A DNA stretch of 64,000 nt from Bradyrhizobium sp. Rc3b (GTDB lineage: Bacteria; Pseudomonadota; Alphaproteobacteria; Rhizobiales; Xanthobacteraceae), in contig NZ_FOUS01000009.1 in the NCBI RefSeq assembly GCF_900114915.1, forward strand, positions 248,001 through 312,000, in the 5' to 3' direction. The notes under the pieces were generated by a model. That model was not told the DNA's origin and searched no databases. It saw only the letters and a list, made by a program, of their open reading frames with translations. Positions 1 to 9,262 of this stretch are shown piece after piece (position 1 is the first letter of the stretch; each line of letters starts with the position of its first letter). The translations under genes and the position numbers were made by a program.

Positions 1-142
1 CTGTGCCAATCCCCAAGCGGCCGCACACGTCTTTTTGCAGTTGCGAATATGCATTGCACGTGACCGGGCGCCGCCCTTTCCTTTGCCGCGTCCCTGCGTT
101 ACTTGATCAGCACAATAGTTACGCGATCCGGGAGGCACCCTC

Positions 143-589
143 ATGGCCATGACGATGAACGGCGAAGTCCAGCTTGCGGCGTCCCGTGAGGCCGTGTGGG
201 CCAAGCTCAACGACCCCGAGGTGCTGAAGGCCTGCATCCCCGGCTGCGAGGAGCTCGAGAGGACCGAGGACGGCGGCTTTCGCGCTACTGCGAAAATGAA
301 GGTCGGCCCGGTGTCGGCACGCTTCAAGGGCAAGGTCACACTCTCCGATCTCGACCCGCCGAACGGCTACAAGATCTCGGGCGAGGGCGAGGGCGGGGTC
401 GCCGGCTTCGCCAAGGGTGGCGCGGTGGTCAAGCTGGCGGAGAAGGACGGCGGCACGCTGCTGTCCTACGATGTCGAGGCGCAGATCGGCGGCAAGTTGG
501 CGCAGCTCGGCCAGCGCCTCATCAACGGCGCCGCCAAGAAACTCGCCGACGAATTTTTCGCGAACTTCGCCAAGGCGGTACAGGGCTGA
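143..589 (+). CDS. coxG: CoxG-like SRPBCC-family protein
   Basis: This 148-residue protein matches the carbon monoxide dehydrogenase subunit G family, a START/SRPBCC fold. The N-terminal MNGEVQLAASREAVWAKLND and the following IPGCEELER block are typical of the family. CoxG proteins are thought to help membrane attachment or maturation of CoxL-type molybdenum hydroxylases and are not catalytic. A GGGAGG-type ribosome binding site sits about 8 bases before the ATG. It is the first gene of a same-strand run through coxS, coxM, coxD and coxE. The 142 bases upstream hold no coding frame that I can support. The family is clear; the physiological substrate of the associated enzyme is not known. Confidence 0.85.
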   Translation: MAMTMNGEVQLAASREAVWAKLNDPEVLKACIPGCEELERTEDGGFRATAKMKVGPVSARFKGKVTLSDLDPPNGYKISGEGEGGVAGFAKGGAVVKLAEKDGGTLLSYDVEAQIGGKLAQLGQRLINGAAKKLADEFFANFAKAVQG

Positions 590-723
590 AGGTCATCGCC
601 TTCGGCATGGCACCTTGCGTCCCGGGCGATGTTGCCCCGGGGCATAATGGCCCATATGATGGGTTGGAATAATTATAAGAACCGCTTCGACGGGACCCGT
701 CGGGGCGCTGATAGAGAGTGCTT

Positions 724-1209
724 ATGGCAAAAATCTCCCTCATCGTGAACGGCAATCCAGTCACCGCCAACGTCGATCCCCGCACCCTCCTGGTGCAGTT
801 TCTGCGCGAGAATCTGCGCCTGACCGGCACCCATGTCGGCTGCGACACCTCGCAGTGCGGCGCCTGCGTCGTGCATGTCGACGGCAAGGCCGTGAAATCC
901 TGCACCACGCTTGCGGTGATGGCCGACGGCCACGAGGTCAAGACGATCGAGGGGCTGGCCGCAGACGGCGCGCCGCTGCATCCGATGCAGGAGGCCTTCC
1001 GCGAGCACCATGGCCTGCAATGCGGCTTCTGCACGCCGGGCATGATCATGACCGCGATCGACATCGTGCACCGCAAGGGCAACGAGCTCGACGACCATAC
1101 GATCCGGGAAGAATTAGAAGGCAATCTCTGCCGCTGCACCGGCTACCAGAACATCGTCGCCTCGATCTCCGCCGGCGCCAAGGCGATGGCGAAATCCGAC
1201 CTCGCGTAA
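724..1209 (+). CDS. coxS: (2Fe-2S)-binding small subunit of a molybdenum hydroxylase (CoxS-like)
   Basis: The 161-residue protein carries both iron-sulfur motifs of the xanthine oxidase/CO dehydrogenase small subunit. The plant-type ferredoxin cluster ligands are C40, C45, C48 and C60, and the second cluster uses C100, C103, C136 and C138 (CGFCTPGM and CRCTGYQN). It moves electrons from the molybdenum site to the FAD subunit. I chose the ATG at 724 because the protein then begins MAKISLIVNG like family members; a GTG two codons earlier is in frame. The next gene is coxM after only 27 bases. The molybdopterin-binding large subunit that usually accompanies S and M is not between them. Confidence 0.92.
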   Translation: MAKISLIVNGNPVTANVDPRTLLVQFLRENLRLTGTHVGCDTSQCGACVVHVDGKAVKSCTTLAVMADGHEVKTIEGLAADGAPLHPMQEAFREHHGLQCGFCTPGMIMTAIDIVHRKGNELDDHTIREELEGNLCRCTGYQNIVASISAGAKAMAKSDLA

Positions 1210-1236
1210 CGCGCATCCCGCGATCAGGACATTCAG

Positions 1237-2043
1237 ATGTACGAATTCAAATATCATCGCCCCGGGACCGTTCGGCAGGCCGCCAACCTCCTGGTGAAGA
1301 ACGAAGACGCCAAGGTGATCGCCGGCGGCCACACGCTGATTCCCGTCATGAAGCAGCGCCTCGCCAGTCCCCCGCACCTTGTCGACCTCTCCCATATCGA
1401 GGGGCTCAATACGATCGAGATGAAGGGCCGTTCGCTGGTGATCGGCGCCACCGCCAAGCACGCCGAGGTCGCGACCTCCGCGGTCGTCGGCGAGGCGATC
1501 CCGGCGCTCGCGAATCTTGCCGGCGGAATCGGTGATCCCGCCGTACGTCACAAGGGCACGATCGGCGGCTCGCTCGCCAACAACGACCCGACCGCGGACT
1601 ATCCGGCCGCCGTGCTCGCGCTGGGCGCGACCATCGTTACCAACAAGCGGCGCCTCAAGGCCGAAGAGTATTTCCAGGGCCTGTTCTCGACCGCGCTGGA
1701 AGCCGACGAGATCATCACCAAGGTGATGTTCCCGCTGCCGAAGAAGGCGGCCTATATCAAGTTCCGCAACCAGGCCTCGCGCTATGCGCTGGTCGGCGTG
1801 TTCGTGGCACGGCGTCCGTCCGACGTGCGGGTTGCCGTCACCGGCGCTGGCTCCGAAGGCGTGTTCCGCGTCACTGCGTTCGAGGAAGCCCTCAAGAAGC
1901 GCTTCGCCGCGAAGGCGCTTGACGGCATCGAGGTGCCGGCCGAGGGCCTCAACAGCGATATCCACGGCAGCGCCGAATACCGTGCGCACCTCATCGGCGT
2001 GCTGACGCGGCGTGCCCTCGATGCCGCCAATGCCAAGGAGTGA
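1237..2043 (+). CDS. coxM: FAD-binding medium subunit of a molybdenum hydroxylase (CoxM-like)
   Basis: The 268-residue product starts MYEFKYHRPGTV and contains the FAD-binding motifs of the CO dehydrogenase medium subunit family: VIAGGHTLIP near residue 30 and the GTIGGSLANNDPTADYPA block near residue 110. It would take electrons from the CoxS iron-sulfur clusters and pass them to an acceptor. Length is close to the family norm of about 270-290. It follows coxS closely and precedes coxD by 60 bases. Without a visible CoxL partner in this window, the substrate (CO, aldehyde, purine or other) cannot be assigned. Confidence 0.92.
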   Translation: MYEFKYHRPGTVRQAANLLVKNEDAKVIAGGHTLIPVMKQRLASPPHLVDLSHIEGLNTIEMKGRSLVIGATAKHAEVATSAVVGEAIPALANLAGGIGDPAVRHKGTIGGSLANNDPTADYPAAVLALGATIVTNKRRLKAEEYFQGLFSTALEADEIITKVMFPLPKKAAYIKFRNQASRYALVGVFVARRPSDVRVAVTGAGSEGVFRVTAFEEALKKRFAAKALDGIEVPAEGLNSDIHGSAEYRAHLIGVLTRRALDAANAKE

Positions 2044-2103
2044 GTGAACCTCACGCCTCGGCCAAACTTGTCCCGGTGAGGGCGTAGCGAGACTGGCTTT
2101 TTC

Positions 2104-3027
<924 letters not shown>

Positions 3028-3045
3028 CGCGCGTCATTTGAGTTC

Positions 3046-3160
3046 GTCACTCCGGGGCGCGCGTCAGCGCGAACTCCGGTGCGCAATTGCGCACCTGAGA
3101 ATCTCGCGCTGCAATCTCTGGATTCCGGGTTCGTCGCTGCGCGACGCCCCGGAATGACGG
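3046..3160. repeat. Intergenic inverted repeat between coxD and coxE
   Basis: The segment begins GTCACTCCGGGGCG and ends CGCCCCGGAATGAC, so the ends can pair, with internal palindromes such as GTGCGCAATTGCGCAC. The same theme recurs at 7629-7668 and 46509-46607. It fills nearly all of the 147-base gap between coxD and coxE. I see no transposase or target-site feature; it resembles a REP/RIME-type element that could form a stable hairpin in the mRNA. Confidence 0.75.
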
Positions 3161-3174
3161 AGCGAGGATAGACC

Positions 3175-4377
3175 ATGGCCATCAACCACCTGGCGCCCGA
3201 GCAGACCGAGCAATTCGCCGACAACATCGTCGGCTTCGCCCGCGCGCTGCGCTCTGCGGGCATGCCGGTCGGGCCGGGCGCTGTCATCGACGCCATGAGC
3301 GCGCTCCAGGTGATCGACATCGGCAACCGCGCCGACGTCTTCACCACGCTGGAGGCGATCTTCGTCAAGCGCCATGAGCACGCGCTGATCTTCAAGCAGG
3401 CCTTCAACCTGTTCTTCCGCGCCTCGGAAGAGTGGAAGCACATGCTGGATTCGGTGCCGCTGCCGGACGAGGCCAAGAAGAAGCCGCAGGCGGGCTCCCG
3501 CCGCGTGCAGGAGGCGATGTCGCAGCCGCGCATGACCGAGACGCCGCAGCACCAGGAGCAGGATCTGCGCCTGTCGGTGTCCGACAGGGAGATCCTTCAG
3601 AAGAAGGATTTTGCGCAGATGAGTGCGGCGGAAATCGCCGAGGCGCTGCGTGCCGTCGAGCGGATGCATCTGCCGCAGGCCGAGCTTCTGACCCGCCGGC
3701 AGCGGCCTGATGCGCGCGGGCTTCGCCTTGACCTCCGCCGCACGCTGCGCGCCTCCTTGCGCACCGGCGGCGACATCATCGATATCCATCGCCTTGGGCG
3801 GATCGAGAAGCCGGCGCCGATCGTGGCGCTGCTCGATATCTCGGGCTCGATGAACGAGTACACCCGCCTGTTCCTGCATTTCCTCCATGCCATCGGCGAT
3901 GCGCGCAAGCGCGTCTCGGTGTTCCTGTTCGGTACCCGGCTGACCAACGTCACCCGCGCGCTGCGCCAGCGCGATCCCGACGAGGCGCTGGCGAGCTGCT
4001 CGGCCTCGGTCGAGGACTGGGCCGGCGGCACGCGGATCTCGGCCTCGCTGCACAACTTCAACAAATTGTGGGCGCGGCGCGTGTTGAGCCAGGGCGCCAT
4101 CGTGCTCCTGATCTCCGACGGGCTGGAGCGGGAGGCGGATTCCAGGCTCGCCTTCGAGATGGACCGGCTGCACCGCTCGTGCCGGCGCCTGATCTGGCTC
4201 AACCCGCTGCTGCGGTTCGGCGGCTTCGAGGCCAAGGCCCAGGGCATCAAAATGATGCTCCCGCACGTTGACGAATTCCGCCCGGTACATAATTTGAGTT
4301 CGATCCAGGAGCTGATCACGACGCTCTCCCGGCCGCTGCCGCCGCATCACCGCAGCCTGATCCGCTCCGCAGCTTGA
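3175..4377 (+). CDS. coxE: VWA-domain protein of the CoxE family
   Basis: The 400-residue protein ends in a von Willebrand A domain with a complete MIDAS start, D221-x-S223-x-S225 in LLDISGSMNEYT. The N-terminal half is helical, with a charged linker around residues 95-135 rich in K, R and Q. CoxE works with the CoxD ATPase in maturation of molybdenum hydroxylases. The gene begins 15 bases after the intergenic repeat and ends 10 bases before the first XdhC-type gene. Confidence 0.87.
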   Translation: MAINHLAPEQTEQFADNIVGFARALRSAGMPVGPGAVIDAMSALQVIDIGNRADVFTTLEAIFVKRHEHALIFKQAFNLFFRASEEWKHMLDSVPLPDEAKKKPQAGSRRVQEAMSQPRMTETPQHQEQDLRLSVSDREILQKKDFAQMSAAEIAEALRAVERMHLPQAELLTRRQRPDARGLRLDLRRTLRASLRTGGDIIDIHRLGRIEKPAPIVALLDISGSMNEYTRLFLHFLHAIGDARKRVSVFLFGTRLTNVTRALRQRDPDEALASCSASVEDWAGGTRISASLHNFNKLWARRVLSQGAIVLLISDGLEREADSRLAFEMDRLHRSCRRLIWLNPLLRFGGFEAKAQGIKMMLPHVDEFRPVHNLSSIQELITTLSRPLPPHHRSLIRSAA

Positions 4378-4387
4378 GAGGCACCCC

Positions 4388-4711
4388 ATGCTCGATCGCG
4401 ACGAGGATATTCTGAAGGCGGCGGAGGACTGGCAAAAGGCGGGCCGTGGCGTCGCGCTCGCCACCGTGGTGGAGACCTGGGGCTCGGCGCCGCGCCCGGC
4501 GGGCTCCAGCCTCGTCATCAACGACGAGGGTACATTCCTGGGCTCGGTCTCCGGCGGCTGCGTCGAGGGCGCCGTGGTCACCGAGGCCATGGACGTGATC
4601 CAGAGCGGCAAGCCGAGGATGCTGGAGTTCGGCGTCGCGGATGAGACCGCCTGGAACGTCGGGCTGTCGTGCGGCGGTACCATTCGCGTCTTCGTCGAGA
4701 AGGTCGGTTAG
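4388..4711 (+). CDS. XdhC-family protein, N-terminal (XdhC/CoxI) domain only
   Basis: This 107-residue protein corresponds to the N-terminal half of XdhC/CoxF proteins (GVALATVVETWGSAPRPAGS and SVSGGCVEGAVV). It carries the conserved glycine-rich SGGCVEG motif with its cysteine. XdhC proteins bind the molybdenum cofactor, promote sulfuration and insert it into the hydroxylase. The NAD-like Rossmann half is encoded separately, starting 2 bases after this stop. Split XdhC pairs occur in rhizobial cox clusters, so I read it as a genuine two-gene arrangement rather than a frameshift. Confidence 0.82.
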   Translation: MLDRDEDILKAAEDWQKAGRGVALATVVETWGSAPRPAGSSLVINDEGTFLGSVSGGCVEGAVVTEAMDVIQSGKPRMLEFGVADETAWNVGLSCGGTIRVFVEKVG

Positions 4712-4713
4712 CC

Positions 4714-5415
4714 GTGAAGCTCGAGGTCCTGCACGAACTCAACGCCGAGCGGGCCGCGCGCCGGCCGGTGATCTTGGTGACCGACACCGAGAGCGGCGAG
4801 CAGCGCCTGGTGAAGGCGAAGGATTTTGCAAAAGATCCGTTGCGCGCCGAACTCGACAAGCAACTCCGCATGGGCAAGAGCGCCAATGTCGAGGCCGGCG
4901 GCAAGAAGCTGTTCTTCAACGTCTACGCGCCGACAGCAAAACTCGTCATCGTCGGCGCGGTCCATATCAGCCAGGCCTTGGCGCCGCTGGCGCGCTCGCT
5001 CGGCTATGACGTGACCGTCGTGGATCCGCGCACGGCGTTCGCCAGCCCCGAGCGCTTTCCCGACGTTCCGCTGGTGGCCGAATGGCCGGACACGGCGCTG
5101 CCGCCGCTCAACGTCGATGCCTACACCGCCTTCGTCGCGGTGACGCACGATCCCAAGATCGACGACCCGGCGCTGCTGCACGCCTTCGAGCGCGGCTGCT
5201 TCTATATCGGCGCGCTCGGTTCGCGGAAGACGCACGCCAAGCGCGGCGACCGGCTGCGGGCGCAGGGCGCCAAGGAAAGCGACATCGCGCGCATCCACGC
5301 GCCCATTGGCCTTGCGATCGGAGCGGTCTCCCCGTCCGAGATCGCGGTGTCGATCATGGCGGAGATCACGGCGGTGCTCCGCCTGCCTCCCAAGGAAAAA
5401 GAAGAAGCGGCATGA
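4714..5415 (+). CDS. XdhC-family protein, C-terminal Rossmann domain
   Basis: The 233-residue product is the C-terminal half of XdhC. It contains a Rossmann-like segment (KLVIVGAVHISQALAPLARS), DPRTAFASPERFP, and the family block YIGALGSRKTHAKR. I chose the GTG at 4714, two bases after the upstream stop, because translation there gives VKLEVLHELNAERAARRPV, while frames further upstream overlap the N-terminal gene. Its stop overlaps the start of the next gene by four bases (ATGA), suggesting translational coupling. It would hold the molybdenum cofactor with the preceding small protein. Confidence 0.83.
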   Translation: MKLEVLHELNAERAARRPVILVTDTESGEQRLVKAKDFAKDPLRAELDKQLRMGKSANVEAGGKKLFFNVYAPTAKLVIVGAVHISQALAPLARSLGYDVTVVDPRTAFASPERFPDVPLVAEWPDTALPPLNVDAYTAFVAVTHDPKIDDPALLHAFERGCFYIGALGSRKTHAKRGDRLRAQGAKESDIARIHAPIGLAIGAVSPSEIAVSIMAEITAVLRLPPKEKEEAA

Positions 5416-7016
5416 AGTTCGGCCCGGCGAGCCCTGAGGATGCCATCGGCGGGGTGACCGTCCACACCCTGCGCCAGGGACCGCTGGTGCTGAAGAAGGG
5501 CACGACGATCGGGCCTGCCGAGGTCGAGCAGCTCACGCGGGCCGGCATCAAGGACATCGTCGTGGTGCGCATGGAGGCGGGCGACGTCTCCGAGGACGTT
5601 GCGGCCGCCGGCATCGCGCTGGCCGTCGGCGGCGAGGGCATTCATGTCGAACGCGCCTTCACCGGCCGCGCCAATCTGTTCGCCGCACGTCCGGGCGTTC
5701 TGGTGATCGACCGCGCCGCGGTCGACCGCATCAACAACATCGACGAGGCCATCACCTTTGCGACGCTCACCGCCTACAAGCCGGTGGTCGAGGGCGAGAT
5801 GGTCGGCACGGTCAAGATCATCCCGTTCGGCGTCGAAGGAAGTTTGCGCGATGCCGCGGTGAAGGCCGCAGGCAAGGACGTGCTGAAGATCGCGCCTTAC
5901 GTGATTCAGCGCGTCGGCGTGGTCTCGACGCTGCTGCCGGGCTTGTCATCCAAGGTGATCGACAAGACGCTGCGCGTCACGGCCGAGCGGCTCGCGCCCG
6001 CGGAAGCCAGCATCATCGCCGAGCGGCGGGTCCAGCACGACGAAGCTGCCCTGTCAGCCGCGATCAAGGAGTTGCTCGGCCTCGGTGCCGAGCTCGTCAT
6101 CGTGTTCGGGGCCTCCGCGATCGCCGATCGCCGCGACGTGATTCCGGCGGCGGTCACCAGGATCGGCGGCGAGATCGAGCATTTCGGCATGCCGGTCGAT
6201 CCCGGCAATCTCTTGCTGATCGCGCGGGCCGGCGACGTTCCGGTGCTGGGCGCACCGGGCTGTGCGCGCTCGCCGGTCGAGAACGGTTTTGATTGGGTCT
6301 TGATGCGGCTTCTCGCCGGCATCAAGGTGACGCGGTCCGAACTCATGGGCATGGGCGTCGGCGGCCTGCTGATGGAGATCGTGACGCGGCCGCAGCCACG
6401 CGCACAGCCCGAGACCGAGGGCAATAGCCAGGTCGCCGCCATCGTGCTCGCTGCGGGCCGTTCGACCCGGATGGGCGGGCCGAACAAGCTGCTCGCCGAG
6501 CTCGACGGCAAGAAGCTGGTGCGGCTCGCGACCGAGCAGGCGCTGGCGTCCAAGGCCTCCGAGGTGATCGTCGTCACCGGGCATCAGGCCGAACTGGTCG
6601 AGCAGGCACTGCAAGGCCTGAAGGTGAAATTCGTGCGTAATCCGGACTTCGCAGGCGGCATCGCCAGCTCGGTCAAGGCCGGCATCGCGGCCGTGCCGGA
6701 AAGCTGTGATGGCGCCGTGGTGTGTCTCGGCGACATGCCGCTGATCGATGCCGGCCTGATCGACCGTCTCATCGACGGCTTTGCGCCCGACCGTGGCAAT
6801 CTCATCGTCGTGCCCGTCAGCGAGGGCCGCCGCGGCAATCCCGTGCTGTGGTCGCGCCGCTTCTTCAAGGAGCTGATGACGCTCGATGGCGACGTCGGCG
6901 CGCGCCACCTGATCGCCAAGCACACGGAGGCGGTTGCCGAGGTGCCGGTGGACGGCGAGAGCGCCTTCCTCGACATCGACACGCCGCAGGCGCTTGAAGC
7001 GGCAAGACGGGGATGA
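5412..7016 (+). CDS. Bifunctional molybdopterin-binding / MobA-like NTP-transferase fusion
   Basis: The 534-residue protein has two parts. Residues 1 to about 330 form a molybdopterin-binding region of the MoeA/MogA kind. Residues from about 340 start a nucleotidyltransferase domain with VAAIVLAAGRSTRMGGPNK, like MobA and MocA, which add GMP or CMP to molybdopterin. Downstream motifs include VVTGHQAE and CLGDMPLID. Placement at the end of the cox operon, overlapping the XdhC gene by four bases, suggests final cofactor nucleotidylation and handover to the local hydroxylase. Whether it makes the cytosine or guanine dinucleotide form cannot be told from sequence alone; hydroxylases of this family usually use the cytosine form. 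Confidence 0.85.
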   Translation: MKFGPASPEDAIGGVTVHTLRQGPLVLKKGTTIGPAEVEQLTRAGIKDIVVVRMEAGDVSEDVAAAGIALAVGGEGIHVERAFTGRANLFAARPGVLVIDRAAVDRINNIDEAITFATLTAYKPVVEGEMVGTVKIIPFGVEGSLRDAAVKAAGKDVLKIAPYVIQRVGVVSTLLPGLSSKVIDKTLRVTAERLAPAEASIIAERRVQHDEAALSAAIKELLGLGAELVIVFGASAIADRRDVIPAAVTRIGGEIEHFGMPVDPGNLLLIARAGDVPVLGAPGCARSPVENGFDWVLMRLLAGIKVTRSELMGMGVGGLLMEIVTRPQPRAQPETEGNSQVAAIVLAAGRSTRMGGPNKLLAELDGKKLVRLATEQALASKASEVIVVTGHQAELVEQALQGLKVKFVRNPDFAGGIASSVKAGIAAVPESCDGAVVCLGDMPLIDAGLIDRLIDGFAPDRGNLIVVPVSEGRRGNPVLWSRRFFKELMTLDGDVGARHLIAKHTEAVAEVPVDGESAFLDIDTPQALEAARRG

Positions 7017-7021
7017 AGGTG

Positions 7022-7114
7022 CCGTAGGGCGGATTAGCCGAAGGCGTAATCCGCCACTGTGTTTCCCCGCGCAAACAATTGAGGCGGATTACGCTTCGCT
7101 AATCCGCCCTACGG
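7022..7114. repeat. Long inverted repeat downstream of the cox operon
   Basis: The arms CCGTAGGGCGGATTAGC (from 7022) and GCTAATCCGCCCTACGG (to 7114) are exact reverse complements, and inner segments also pair. It can act as a hairpin at the end of the cox operon, but no T-run follows. I class it with the other REP-like elements of this genome. Confidence 0.8.
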
Positions 7115-7211
7115 GACCTCTCAACTCTTCGATTTCAACCACCCGTTCACCATCTGGAAACGACCGGCGCTTAGAGTTGCCTCCACCTGCCTTGGGGGGA
7201 GGGGATTTTCC

Positions 7212-7601
7212 ATGGCTTCGAACGTCGTCGCGCGCCGTTGCGCGATGTTTTGCTTTGTCTTGTCAGTTGCCGTCACGGGCGCCCGCTATGTCACCGAAGC
7301 CCATGCCGCCGGCGCGATTGCAGTCGGCAAATGCGGCGCTTATGGCCAGGCCTTTGATTACGGCCACGAGCACGAGGCGCGTGCCGCGGCGCAGAAGCAG
7401 TGCAAGGGCGATTGCACGACGGTGACGATGAAGCGCGCCTGCGCCGCGATGTCGGTCGATATGACCAACCCTTGCGGCGCTTATGGCTACGCCGTCAAGC
7501 CGAAGATTTCGGCCTCGCTCAACGCCGCCACGCGCGAATGCTACAAATACGGCGGCAAGGAATGCGTGATCCGCGCCTGGGCCTGCGATGCCAAGGGTTG
7601 A
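7212..7601 (+). CDS. DUF4189-type secreted small protein
   Basis: The 129-residue protein has an N-terminal hydrophobic export signal, with a likely cleavage after the AHA near residue 32. The mature part holds cysteines in two related segments (KCGAYGQAFDYG and PCGAYGYAVKP), consistent with DUF4189, a periplasmic domain of unknown function. The start is preceded by a purine-rich GGGGGGAGGGG stretch that can serve as ribosome binding site. The gene stands alone between two palindromic repeats. No function is known to me. Confidence 0.7.
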   Translation: MASNVVARRCAMFCFVLSVAVTGARYVTEAHAAGAIAVGKCGAYGQAFDYGHEHEARAAAQKQCKGDCTTVTMKRACAAMSVDMTNPCGAYGYAVKPKISASLNAATRECYKYGGKECVIRAWACDAKG

Positions 7602-7628
7602 TTTCGTCGAGCGCTGATTCCTCTTGCT

Positions 7629-7668
7629 GTCATTCCGGGGCGATGCGTAGCATCGAGCCCGGAATGAC
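7629..7668. repeat. Compact double palindrome (GTCATTCCGGG type)
   Basis: The outer arms GTCATTCCGGG and CCCGGAATGAC pair, and inside them GATGC and GCATC pair around GTA. The element lies 28 bases after the DUF4189 stop and before the DUF2000 gene, so it may shield or terminate transcripts. It shares its arms with repeats at 3046-3160 and 46509-46607. Confidence 0.75.
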
Positions 7669-7683
7669 AATCGAAGGAACCAC

Positions 7684-8094
7684 ATGCAATTCGACACCAA
7701 GATCGCGGTCGTGATCCGCACCGATCTTCAGGCCTGGCAGAAGCTCAACGTTGCGTCCTTCCTCACCAGCGGCATCGCTGCGGCCTTTCCCGAATGCATC
7801 GGCGAAGCCTATGAGGACGCCTCGGGCACGAAATATCATGCGCTGATCGGTCAGCCGATCCTGATCTATGGCGCCGATGGTCCGGCGTTGTCGCGCGCGC
7901 TGGACCGTGCGCTCACGCGCAACGTCAAGCCGGCGGTCTATACCGAGGACATGTTCAGCACCACGCACGATGCCGCTAACCGTGAGGCGGTGAGGGTGGT
8001 CGCGCGCAACGATCTCAATCTCGTCGGCATCGCCATGCGCGCCGAGCGCAAGGTGATCGACAAGATCCTCGACGGCCTCAAGTTCCATAGCTGA
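7684..8094 (+). CDS. DUF2000-family protein
   Basis: The 136-residue protein begins MQFDTKIAVVIRTDLQAWQKLNV and contains GQPILIYGADGPALSRAL, a pattern of the DUF2000 family, a fold related to peptidyl-tRNA hydrolase 2. The biochemical role of DUF2000 proteins is not established. It stands between two intergenic elements with no close operon partner; the alcohol dehydrogenase starts 138 bases downstream. Confidence 0.7.
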   Translation: MQFDTKIAVVIRTDLQAWQKLNVASFLTSGIAAAFPECIGEAYEDASGTKYHALIGQPILIYGADGPALSRALDRALTRNVKPAVYTEDMFSTTHDAANREAVRVVARNDLNLVGIAMRAERKVIDKILDGLKFHS

Positions 8095-8232
8095 CACGTC
8101 GACATTCCCCGCGGCGTCTTGGTGGTGCCATGATGAGGGACGGCTTGCGCAAACTTTGTGCTGTTTGACCCCCGTCAAAGGAGCACCGGACGGCATCGCT
8201 ATTCTGCTTCGCAAAGCGCAGAGGAGCAGCAG

Positions 8233-9258
8233 ATGCCGACCATGAAAGCCGCAATCGTCAAGCAATTCGGCAAGCCGCTGGTGATCGAGGACGTGCCGGT
8301 GCCGCAGCCCGGTCCCGGCGAGATTCTGGTCAAGGTGAAGGCCTGCGGCGTCTGTCACACCGATCTGCATGCAGCCTCGGGTGACTGGCCGGTGAAGCCG
8401 GTTCCTCCGTTCATTCCCGGCCACGAGGCTGCGGGCATCGTCGCCGCGCTCGGACCCGGCGTGAAGAATCTGAAGGTCGGCGATGCCGTCGGCGTCGCCT
8501 GGCTGCACGACGCCTGCATGTCTTGCGAATATTGCGAGACCGGCTGGGAAACCCTGTGCGAGCACCAGCACAATACCGGCTACAGCGTCAATGGCGGCTT
8601 TGCCGAATATGTCATCGCCTCGGCTGCCTTTGCCGCAAAGCTGCCGGCGACGGTCGATTTTGCCGCCATCGCGCCGATCCTGTGCGCGGGCGTCACCACC
8701 TACAAGGGATTGAAGGAGACGGAGGCGAGGCCCGGCGAATGGGTGGTGATCTCAGGCGTTGGCGGGCTTGGTCACGTCGCGATCCAGTACGCCAAGGCGA
8801 TGGGGCTGAAAGTTGCCGCGGTCGACATCGCCGAGGACAAGCTCGAGCTTGCGCGCGAAACCGGCGCAGATCTCGCGGTCAACGCACTCGCGGATGGCGC
8901 GGTCGACAAAGTTCTTGCGGCAACCGGCGGCGGGGCTCACGGCGTGCTGGTGACGGCGGTCTCGACCGCCGCTTTCGCCCAGGCGCTGAAGATGGTGCGC
9001 CGGAAGGGCACCGTCAGCCTCGTCGGCCTGCCGCCGGGCGAATTCCCGACGCCGATCTTCGACGTCGTCCTCAAGCGCATCACGGTGCGCGGCTCCATCG
9101 TCGGCACGCGGCGCGATCTCGACGAAGCCGTCGCATTCGCTGCGGACGGCAAGGTGAAGGCCGAAGTGACGAAGGTGCCCCTGGCGCAAATCAACGACGT
9201 CTTCGAGCGGATGAAGGCCGGCAAGATCGACGGCCGCATGGTGCTGGATTTCGGCTAG
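8233..9258 (+). CDS. adhP: Zinc-dependent alcohol dehydrogenase (AdhP type)
   Basis: The 341-residue length and motifs fit bacterial AdhP. The catalytic zinc region is ACGVCHTDLH with GHEAAG at H64. A structural zinc loop has the cysteine pattern C-x2-C-x2-C-x7-C (from CMSCEYC), and the NAD-binding motif is GVGGLGHVAIQYAK. It would interconvert primary alcohols and aldehydes with NAD. I chose the ATG at 8233 (MPTMKAAIVKQFG), the family-standard start; an upstream in-frame extension from 8158 looks non-coding. The gene is monocistronic, and the converging GFA gene begins 4 bases after its stop. Confidence 0.9.
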   Translation: MPTMKAAIVKQFGKPLVIEDVPVPQPGPGEILVKVKACGVCHTDLHAASGDWPVKPVPPFIPGHEAAGIVAALGPGVKNLKVGDAVGVAWLHDACMSCEYCETGWETLCEHQHNTGYSVNGGFAEYVIASAAFAAKLPATVDFAAIAPILCAGVTTYKGLKETEARPGEWVVISGVGGLGHVAIQYAKAMGLKVAAVDIAEDKLELARETGADLAVNALADGAVDKVLAATGGGAHGVLVTAVSTAAFAQALKMVRRKGTVSLVGLPPGEFPTPIFDVVLKRITVRGSIVGTRRDLDEAVAFAADGKVKAEVTKVPLAQINDVFERMKAGKIDGRMVLDFG

Positions 9259-9262
9259 CGTC

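Noticed and set aside
3064..4683. A 539-codon open frame on the minus strand opposite coxE
   Set aside because: It is antisense to the VWA gene with its intact MIDAS motif; the translation is low-complexity R/A/Q-rich sequence typical of shadows in high-GC DNA.
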